Notes under the pieces: generated by a model
Databases searched by the model: none
Seen by the model: the letters and a program-made list of their open reading frames with translations, nothing else
Told to the model about the DNA's origin: nothing
Program-made: the position numbers and the translations under genes
Assembly: GCF_002252445.1 (NCBI RefSeq)
Contig: NZ_NNRJ01000051.1
Location: 434,001-498,000, forward strand
Reading direction: 5' to 3'
Source: Brucella thiophenivorans
GTDB lineage: Bacteria; Pseudomonadota; Alphaproteobacteria; Rhizobiales; Rhizobiaceae
Length of the DNA stretch: 64,000 bases
Shown here: positions 7,758 to 14,346 of the stretch, one piece after another
How positions within the stretch are numbered: the stretch's first letter is position 1
Layout: each line of letters begins with the position of its first letter

Positions 7758-9977
7758 ATGTACGCCTTGAATTCACAGCCAGCTGTCTTCAAACGACCAA
7801 TGGTCAAGTTGTGCTCGAAGGACCGCTTGCAGCTAAATGGTAGAGACTGGATTCCGGTCACTATGAATGCCGACGGCTGGCATCTGAGAAGCGAAGACGC
7901 AACTGGTCGGGAACTCTTCGTCAGTCACGAGGAGATCCACAATGATCTTTCAGCAAAGCGTGGTGCCGTAAAGTACGGTTATCATGAGATTGAGCAACAG
8001 AAGTTCCGAGCTGTCTTTGGTGACAAACAATTTTCAGACTTTTCAAACGACGCGCAGTTGCTTGCGCTTCTTCGTGAAAAACTCATCAAGAAATATGATG
8101 AAGCTTATCCAGAACAAAAGCGGAGACGTTGGAACCACGATGAACTTTCGAAGAAACTTAGGGGCTGGTACTTTGAGATTCAGGACGATCTTGCTCCAAA
8201 AGGAAAACGGGCGGATCAAGCAACGAGCGTAGCTTACTATTCCACGCCATCAGTTAAAACCTTTTGGCGCGACTACAATAAGTATTACGATGGTGGCTGC
8301 GACGTGCTGGCGCTTGTTCAACGCCATCATGGCCCAGGAGTACATCTTCGCTCAATCGATCCAGATTCCATGGCGTTTGCTCATAAGGAAGCTGAGCGAT
8401 ACATGGAGCGTACTCGACCGACCATATCCCATTTATACCGTCAGTATCTCGCAGCCCTTGCTGTGAGGAACGCGTCGGAAGAACGACCGTTGGTAAAAGT
8501 TTCGCGCTGGAAATTTTCAAAAATCATCGACAAATTTGACGAATTTGCGAAGGTTGCAGGTCGTCATGGCGAAGCCCAAGCTAGGAAGAAGTTTTCTTCA
8601 ATTAAGCAATCATTTGATGTTCAAGCGCCTGGAGACCGCATTGAAATCGATTTCTGGAATGTCGATCTGGTATCGCTGCTGAGTCAGACGGGTATGTGGA
8701 AACTTTTGCCAGAAGCGTATCGCGCACAATTGGGCAGCATTCGTGTTTGGTTTGTGGCCGCAATTGATGTGGCTACCCGCTACGTCTTGGCACTTAAACC
8801 TAGCACATCGGCTAATTCAATGAATGCGATTGAAGCCATCAGGATGATAATGATGGACAAGACATTTATCTCGGATCAGCTCGGTTGTGCTACGCCATGG
8901 ATCGGTCGTCTTCGCCCTCGATGCGTCTATAGTGATAACGGAAGTGAGTTCGTTAGTTCTCGTACTCAGGAAGTACTTCGTAATGCTAAGATTGCTTTTG
9001 TTCAACCACCAGCTGGCCGTCCGCAATCGCGTCCGTTCATTGAACGACTGTTCCGATCCATTGGACCAATGGTTGCGCAGGAGTTCGATGGCCGTACATT
9101 TGGTTCAATTGCTGAGAAGGGTGATTACAATCCTGAAGCCCATCTTAGTCTCCAAACCGACGAACTCATTAAACTTTTAACGATTGCTGTTTGTGACATC
9201 TATCACCGTGCGCCACACTCAGGACTTGGGGGGCGTTCTCCTCACGATGTTTGGGTTCAGAAAACCCAAACATATCCAATCAATTTCCCTCCGAACGATG
9301 AAGAGATGCTTCATATTTTCGGTGAGAAAATTGTTCGACGCATTTCGACCAACGGCGTCACTTTTATGGGAATCCCATATCGGAACGAAGAGCTGGCACG
9401 TCTTTACTCCAAAGAAGGCCAGGTGGAATTCGAAGTAAAATATGATCCCGCAGATCTCCGTGCAATTGCCGTTAGGAATCCGAAGAAAGGTTGGTTTCGC
9501 GTTGAGAACACGATCAAATTAGATGAGTGCGTGTCATTAGAAGAATGGATCTCAGCACGCCAGAAATTGCGGATCGCAAATGCCAAAGAGTCAGAGTCTG
9601 GTCTGGACGCCATGTATGTAGCACTGAGATTTATGCGTGAGTCAGGTGAAACGGCCAGACTGCGTGCAAGACTTAATCCACGAGCACTTGAACCTAAACA
9701 AATCGACACACTTGAGAGTGAACTGTGCGGTAGTTGGGTCGCGCAATTCAAAGAAAACACCAAAACGCTAGGCCATCCAGTCTCAGTGCCGAGCGACATT
9801 TTGGTGACCTCGGCAGCTGAATCGATTGCGGACTATCACTCTAATCCACGCAAATGGGAGGTCGGTGCAAAGGAAAGTCCAACGACGCGCATGGCCGAAG
9901 TGTGGTCTCGTAAGGACGATGGCGAATTCCATGCTGGAGCTAAAGTATCCAGCAAAGACTATTATGATGAATTTTAA
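7758..9977 (+). CDS. tnsB: TnsB-like DDE transposase
   Basis: This 739-residue protein has a helix-turn-helix-rich N-terminal part and a central integrase-fold domain. The catalytic triad is D298 (in EIDFWNVD), D393 (YSDNGSEF) and E429 (PFIERLF), with 35 residues between the last two, as in DDE(35) enzymes of the Tn7/Tn5053/Mu group. It is followed by a Mu-type beta-barrel region and a C-terminal tail that in Tn7 contacts TnsC. TnsB binds repeated sites in the element ends and joins 3' ends to target DNA. The start has an AGAGAGGA ribosome site. All catalytic residues are intact, so it may be active. Confidence 0.9.
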   Translation: MYALNSQPAVFKRPMVKLCSKDRLQLNGRDWIPVTMNADGWHLRSEDATGRELFVSHEEIHNDLSAKRGAVKYGYHEIEQQKFRAVFGDKQFSDFSNDAQLLALLREKLIKKYDEAYPEQKRRRWNHDELSKKLRGWYFEIQDDLAPKGKRADQATSVAYYSTPSVKTFWRDYNKYYDGGCDVLALVQRHHGPGVHLRSIDPDSMAFAHKEAERYMERTRPTISHLYRQYLAALAVRNASEERPLVKVSRWKFSKIIDKFDEFAKVAGRHGEAQARKKFSSIKQSFDVQAPGDRIEIDFWNVDLVSLLSQTGMWKLLPEAYRAQLGSIRVWFVAAIDVATRYVLALKPSTSANSMNAIEAIRMIMMDKTFISDQLGCATPWIGRLRPRCVYSDNGSEFVSSRTQEVLRNAKIAFVQPPAGRPQSRPFIERLFRSIGPMVAQEFDGRTFGSIAEKGDYNPEAHLSLQTDELIKLLTIAVCDIYHRAPHSGLGGRSPHDVWVQKTQTYPINFPPNDEEMLHIFGEKIVRRISTNGVTFMGIPYRNEELARLYSKEGQVEFEVKYDPADLRAIAVRNPKKGWFRVENTIKLDECVSLEEWISARQKLRIANAKESESGLDAMYVALRFMRESGETARLRARLNPRALEPKQIDTLESELCGSWVAQFKENTKTLGHPVSVPSDILVTSAAESIADYHSNPRKWEVGAKESPTTRMAEVWSRKDDGEFHAGAKVSSKDYYDEF

Positions 9978-9994
9978 CTCGGGGAACAAAGCAA

Positions 9995-10984
9995 ATGGCA
10001 GACGAAAAACTGAAGGAAATCAAAAAGCAGATCTATGGTACGTACCTCGAAAGCCCTCGTGACAAGAGATTACACGGGATGCTCCGCTCCTTGGTTGACA
10101 ATGTCGATGATCATCTGAACGGAGGCGCAGGTTCAAGACAAACGGCGTTATTCGTAATCGGCAAATCAGGTAGTGGCAAAACCCATTCTTTGAAACACCA
10201 TTGTGGTCGCATCGCGGAGTTTCAGCCGCGAGAAAATCAATATGGCGAGATCATTACTCCCCTTCTCAGAATTGAGGCTCCAAGCTCATCAACCATGAAG
10301 GGGTTCGCTATCACGCTTCTTTCAGCAATGGGACTACCTGCTAATCCCAAACAAACGGAAACGCAGCTGTTTTCGGCGGTGAAATCACAGCTCAAAGCGC
10401 GAGGAATTCTTTATCTGCATGTGGATGAGGCCCAACATCTCATTCGTCATGACAGTCAAAAGGCTATCACTGAAGTTCAGGACGGTCTGAAGAGTCTGAT
10501 GCAGATCGCCGATTGGCCATTACATACAATTTTCTCTGGCGTTCCAGATTTAGCAAAGCTTTTGGCAAACGACCTTCAGCTCGCCAATCGCAGCAAGATT
10601 ATCCGTTACATCGAACAGTCGGCCGATGATGACCGCGAATTTATCAATAAAGCTATGACGACAGTCGGGGAGGAAATTTGTGGTCTTAAAATTTCAGAGG
10701 AACTGCGCGAACCGGATTTTCTTGGGCGGCTCTGTCACTCATCACAGGGCGGCCTCGGCAAGATCCTTGAGACAATTCAAGCAGCCTGTATCCTAAGCGT
10801 GAAGAACGACAAGCCCATCCTAGAAACGCGCGCATTCGCATTCCTCTATCAGGAATCGAGCGGGTGTCTGCCAGAACACAATATTTTCTCAGCCAATCGC
10901 TGGTCTGACATTTCACCAGAACACGTTCTTGCCGATCTTCCGGCTGCCATCGAACCTAAGAAACGGGAAAGGATTAAAAAATGA
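9995..10984 (+). CDS. tnsC: TnsC/TniB-like AAA+ target-selection ATPase
   Basis: This 329-residue AAA+ protein has Walker A GKSGSGKT at residues 56-63 and Walker B with DE at 144-145 (LHVDEAQHL). It is close in length to TniB of Tn5053-type elements and much shorter than Tn7 TnsC (555). It should polymerise on target DNA with ATP, link the TniQ-marked site to the transposase and give target immunity. It starts 17 bases after tnsB, and its stop overlaps the tniQ ATG (ATGA). The combination of a TniB-length ATPase with a TnsA gene is characteristic of smaller Tn7-like branches. Confidence 0.88.
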   Translation: MADEKLKEIKKQIYGTYLESPRDKRLHGMLRSLVDNVDDHLNGGAGSRQTALFVIGKSGSGKTHSLKHHCGRIAEFQPRENQYGEIITPLLRIEAPSSSTMKGFAITLLSAMGLPANPKQTETQLFSAVKSQLKARGILYLHVDEAQHLIRHDSQKAITEVQDGLKSLMQIADWPLHTIFSGVPDLAKLLANDLQLANRSKIIRYIEQSADDDREFINKAMTTVGEEICGLKISEELREPDFLGRLCHSSQGGLGKILETIQAACILSVKNDKPILETRAFAFLYQESSGCLPEHNIFSANRWSDISPEHVLADLPAAIEPKKRERIKK

Positions 10985-12816
10985 CACTGCCAGTAACCCT
11001 TTCCTTCCACGACGATGAGAGCCCTATCAGTCTAGTATCTCGTTTGGCGCGCGCGAACAGCTATGACACAATGCAATCATTGCTCGATTTCACACCAACA
11101 AACCGCGAAGCCATCATGCGTGGAGATCTCGATGCATTGCAGGAAATTTCCGAGCTTTCCGGAATTCCGGTTGCACGCTTAGCCTCTGCCAGTATTGTTA
11201 ATCAAAAGCCTGGATCAAACTGGAAGCTTGGCTATGCCATCTTTAACAAGGAGATGCGCCCTGGGACCACTTTGCGATACTGTCCGCACTGTGTTCTCAA
11301 TGATATGGCGACGGGCGTAGGGCGTCCAGTTTCGCGATCATATGCACGCTCTTGGTGGTCTTGCCGTGGCATCGAAGGTTGTCGGGAACATGGTTGCAGA
11401 TTGATCGAAATTGCACTCGACACACTCCTAGAACGCGACGATTTCGCCACTTATGTGGCATCGAATATTGGTCAAATTCGCGCTGATGTAAAAGTTGGTG
11501 AACCGAGTTCTTCCCCTCTCCTCGACCAGTTCTTGTTGGATAGCATTTACAATCCTAATCGCGCTGTCGGTTTAATTTATTCCATTGATGCACATATCGT
11601 TTCAGAACTCTCAACTTATCTGGGAAAATTTATCCAAATCAATAAATTGACAGAGTGGCAGGACGAAGCCACCCATCCACGCGAGTGGGGTTTTGTTCTC
11701 CTAAGCAGAGGAAAGTCAGAACTTGAACGTGTTCTGACCGAAACCATCGATAAAACAAGGCCGATGGTGCGAAACATCGAAAAGTTCTTTGGTCCGCTTA
11801 TCGATTGGCTTCGTCGTAATCGGTCAAAAGCTGCCTACCGCGATGTGGTTTCGCTTTTCCAAGCAATTGGTGAAAGGCGCATGCCATTTGGTCCGGGCAT
11901 GACATTCATCAATCCAATCGAAGAACGTCACATGTATTGTGTTAACTCGGCCCACTTAGAGTTTAAAATTCACAAAAAGAGACTGAAATTTCTGCTGCTC
12001 TCAAATGGCCTAATCGACAGGCAACATCTCCACGATTCCTCTATTTATTTTGATGCAGCTAAAGCCCGACCAATCATTGAGAATGCACTTGAGAATGTGA
12101 CATCAAATATTGCGGCAGAAATTCTCGGCGTGGAAGAAGGAAAATTTCGTGTTCTAGTTAAATCGGGGATTGTGGCGCTAGGTGAAGAACGCGAGCAGGA
12201 ACGGGGATATCTCCGCGTCCAGCAACTTGATTTAGATGAATTTCAGGCGAGGTTGCTTCAAAATGCAACGTCAGTGGATCAAGAAGACGAAGAATGGATG
12301 CCGCTTATGGAGTTTGCCCAAACCAACCAAATGGCTCTCGAAAAAATTCTCCCGCTGATCATTGAAGGCGTCGTAAGCGTTCGTGTTCTCCCGGTACAAG
12401 CCGGACTATTGGCTAGATTACGTGTTAACAAATCCGAAGTTAGGAGAGTGCGCTTACAACGTAAGGCAAATTCAGAAGAAGATTTCGTAACATTTAATGA
12501 GGCGATTAAGCTACTGGGTAGCTCCGAAGTCACGCTGACGCAGCTTCTCAAAAAAGGTTTCGTGAAGGAGAAGAATTATAACAGGTCCGCCAGACAACCT
12601 CGTTTAATCATTCAGAGATCCATTCAGGAATTCAAAGAGAAGCATATTTCACTCTTGGATTTTTGTCAGCAAGTTGATCAAAACCGCGCTGGGATGAAAA
12701 AACGATTGGCGAACCTCGGCGTTATTCCTCTCTTCGATGATAATAAATTTGTGGCTAGTTATTACGAATTATCTGAACTGAAAAATCGAGGCGCTTTTAG
12801 TCTGACTGCACTTTAA
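10981..12816 (+). CDS. tniQ: TniQ/TnsD-family target-site selector
   Basis: This 611-residue protein has a TniQ N-terminal domain with zinc-finger ligands C101, C104, C128, C134, H137 and C139 (YCPHC, then SCRGIEGCREHGC). A long C-terminal part of about 450 residues has repeated segments that look like winged-helix DNA-binding units. In Tn7 relatives such a TnsD-like protein reads a fixed chromosomal attachment site. Its length is more like TnsD (508) than the 405-residue TniQ of Tn5053, which suggests sequence-specific targeting. The start codon overlaps the tnsC stop. A terminator follows. The target site is not known. Confidence 0.85.
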   Translation: MTLPVTLSFHDDESPISLVSRLARANSYDTMQSLLDFTPTNREAIMRGDLDALQEISELSGIPVARLASASIVNQKPGSNWKLGYAIFNKEMRPGTTLRYCPHCVLNDMATGVGRPVSRSYARSWWSCRGIEGCREHGCRLIEIALDTLLERDDFATYVASNIGQIRADVKVGEPSSSPLLDQFLLDSIYNPNRAVGLIYSIDAHIVSELSTYLGKFIQINKLTEWQDEATHPREWGFVLLSRGKSELERVLTETIDKTRPMVRNIEKFFGPLIDWLRRNRSKAAYRDVVSLFQAIGERRMPFGPGMTFINPIEERHMYCVNSAHLEFKIHKKRLKFLLLSNGLIDRQHLHDSSIYFDAAKARPIIENALENVTSNIAAEILGVEEGKFRVLVKSGIVALGEEREQERGYLRVQQLDLDEFQARLLQNATSVDQEDEEWMPLMEFAQTNQMALEKILPLIIEGVVSVRVLPVQAGLLARLRVNKSEVRRVRLQRKANSEEDFVTFNEAIKLLGSSEVTLTQLLKKGFVKEKNYNRSARQPRLIIQRSIQEFKEKHISLLDFCQQVDQNRAGMKKRLANLGVIPLFDDNKFVASYYELSELKNRGAFSLTAL

Positions 12817-12837
12817 CAATAAAAAAATGAATGATCC

Positions 12838-12861
12838 AAAGCCCGTTTATCGGGCTTTTTT
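12838..12861 (+). terminator. Rho-independent terminator of the tns operon
   Basis: AAAGCCCG-TTTAT-CGGGCTTT followed by more T lies 21 bases after the tniQ stop. Confidence 0.85.
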
Positions 12862-12881
12862 CATGCCCTTATCACAAAAAG

Positions 12882-13061
12882 GACAAATCAAATGCAGCGA
12901 AATGACCATACCTTTGTGAAGGCACGCTAAAAAAGCCAATAAAATCAACGATAATATAGTCGAAAAAGACAAACCTATGCGGAATCTACATAAATTGTAA
13001 AAGACGCATTGGTTTGTCCTCCTGCGCCTTGGTGTGGGCATTTCGTTGCGTTTGGTTTGTC
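12882..13061. repeat. Nested inverted repeats, candidate transposase-binding sites
   Basis: Four copies of a motif starting GACAAA lie here. Outer arms at 12882-12912 (plus) and 13031-13061 (minus) match at 26 of 31 bases, and all differences but one are transitions. Inner arms at 12968-12981 and 13005-13018 match at 13 of 14 (GACAAACCTATGCG and the reverse complement of GACAAACCAATGCG). The order is two sites pointing right, then two pointing left, around a 23-base centre. TnsB sites of Tn7 also contain GACAAA and point inward from each end, so this could be two element ends brought together. No TGT/ACA termini or target duplication are visible. Confidence 0.6.
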
Positions 13062-13498
13062 TTCTTGGGAGAATCCGCCAATTTCAGCTGATTTGGAGAG
13101 AAGCCAAATAGCGTACCTAGTCCTGGTGCCTTGACCCGCGTGTTCGCTCGTTCTCCCGCCTGCGCAACAGAGTTCTCGCTCCAATCAAATTGAAAAGCTT
13201 CACCCGCGCGGAAAATCCGCGGAATGAAAGTTCCGCGCCCGCTTGTGTGCTGCTCATGTTGGCGATCTGCACGCAGCGTTGTTTACGCGAATTGCCTGCT
13301 TCGATTTTTAGCCATGATGCAAGCTTGTCTGCATACCGAGGCGACATTTTCTTTAAAATTATTGCGTGAAAGACCAGTTCACCATGCAAGCGCGAATCGA
13401 TAGCTCATCCCGCGAAACATTCGGCGAATGATGTTAAAAACTCCCATGGGGATCTCTGCGTTGTCCTGTGCTGCGCAAAACAGTTGAGAGATTGTCAC
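13062..13498. other. Non-coding stretch between repeat block and IS end
   Basis: These 437 bases have no supported gene. A 90-codon minus-strand frame (13117-13389) lacks a ribosome site and any recognisable family. Short GC-rich hairpins lie near 13205-13240 (GCGGAAAATCCGC). This may be degraded insertion-sequence interior. Confidence 0.4.
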
Positions 13499-13560
13499 AT
13501 GGCTCAATTCTCAATGAAAATCACCCGCAATTCCGGTTCATTTCGCGGTGAAAATCAACA
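13499..13560 (-). mobile_element. Solo end of an IS21-family element (probable)
   Basis: Two direct copies of a 23-base unit, at 13501-13523 and 13535-13557, match at 18 positions, and both end in TGAAAATCA. The outer edge reads GAAAATCAACA, i.e. TGTTGATTTTC from outside in. Multiple repeats of this kind at the tips are the pattern I recall for IS21-type elements of alphaproteobacteria. No istA or istB is present. It abuts the last codons of the next gene. Confidence 0.5.
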
Positions 13561-13562
13561 AT

Positions 13563-13979
13563 CTAATTTTGCGGCGAACGGAGTAGACAGAACTCCTCGC
13601 CCCGAAAGCGAAGGGCAACATAGCTACATTGGTTCATATGATCGATCAAACAGGCTTGCTCCGGAGTTGACATTTCTTCCATCGTGCAGCGCTCTTCCGC
13701 ACATATCTGACTATAAACCTGACCCGTAGGAACATGTGCGACAAAAAGCGAAGTGTTCGGCCCCTGCGGATTGAGGGATTCATATGCAGCTATCAATCTC
13801 TCGAAAGTCGCGCGATCCTCCCCCACGGGGTCGAGGTTGATCCCCATCTCGCCAACCTCACTGACCATTTTCATGTAGCGCAGATGTTCTGTTTCCGAAC
13901 AAACGAGTTGATTAGCCGTCGCGGGGATCGAATACGTCAAGATAAGCGCACTAAGTATAAACTTCATCTTCTGCATCAT
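13563..13979 (-). CDS. Small secreted hypothetical protein
   Basis: This 138-residue protein has a clear Sec signal peptide (FILSALILTYSIPATA, cleavage near residue 22) and six cysteines in the mature part, so it is probably a disulfide-bonded periplasmic or exported protein. I do not recognise the family. Its stop lies only 3 bases from the IS21-type end, so its last few residues may come from the insertion junction and the C-terminus could be altered. The gene is alone, and the neighbour on its 5' side is a gene remnant on the same strand. Its function is unknown. Confidence 0.6.
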   Translation of the reverse strand: MMQKMKFILSALILTYSIPATANQLVCSETEHLRYMKMVSEVGEMGINLDPVGEDRATFERLIAAYESLNPQGPNTSLFVAHVPTGQVYSQICAEERCTMEEMSTPEQACLIDHMNQCSYVALRFRGEEFCLLRSPQN

Positions 13980-14019
13980 TTATATTTCCGCCCGTGCCAG
14001 AACGCCACAAAAAATCGTT

Positions 14020-14205
14020 TTATTCGTTTGTCTTGCCATCTTTCTTGACGCTCCATTCTCCAGTATCTGCGACATCTTCAGCCGTTTTAGCCGCCGCTTC
14101 AGGGAAAGTCACTCTTAACGATAAACGGCAGCGAGGGGCCAAAAGCGGAATGTCGGGTTTAGTTGAATAGCTCTGGACAGCGGTGTCAGGTGTTTGCTGG
14201 TTAGA
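14020..14205 (-). pseudogene. 3' remnant of an unidentified gene
   Basis: A minus-strand frame of 61 codons ends at 14020 and reads plausibly (TFPEAAAKTAEDVADTGEW and onward to KKDGKTNE). It has no start codon other than an internal GTG at 14112 and is blocked upstream by a TGA. It looks like the tail of a gene whose 5' part has been lost. The protein is not recognised. Confidence 0.3.
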
Positions 14206-14346
14206 TCAAAATACCAATCAACAGCATGCTTTTCTCCAGATTTCGGCGAAAGCACCGGTCTGAGATTATGCGTTTTTTTGGCTTCGCGTTGGGAATGCTT
14301 GTGGCTTCAATCTAATTTGCTGAACGCGCTTACCTCAGGCCATGAA

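Noticed and set aside
1-13600. CRISPR array or Cas genes with the Tn7-like operon
   Set aside because: No regularly spaced direct repeats and no Cas-like frame were found in the island.
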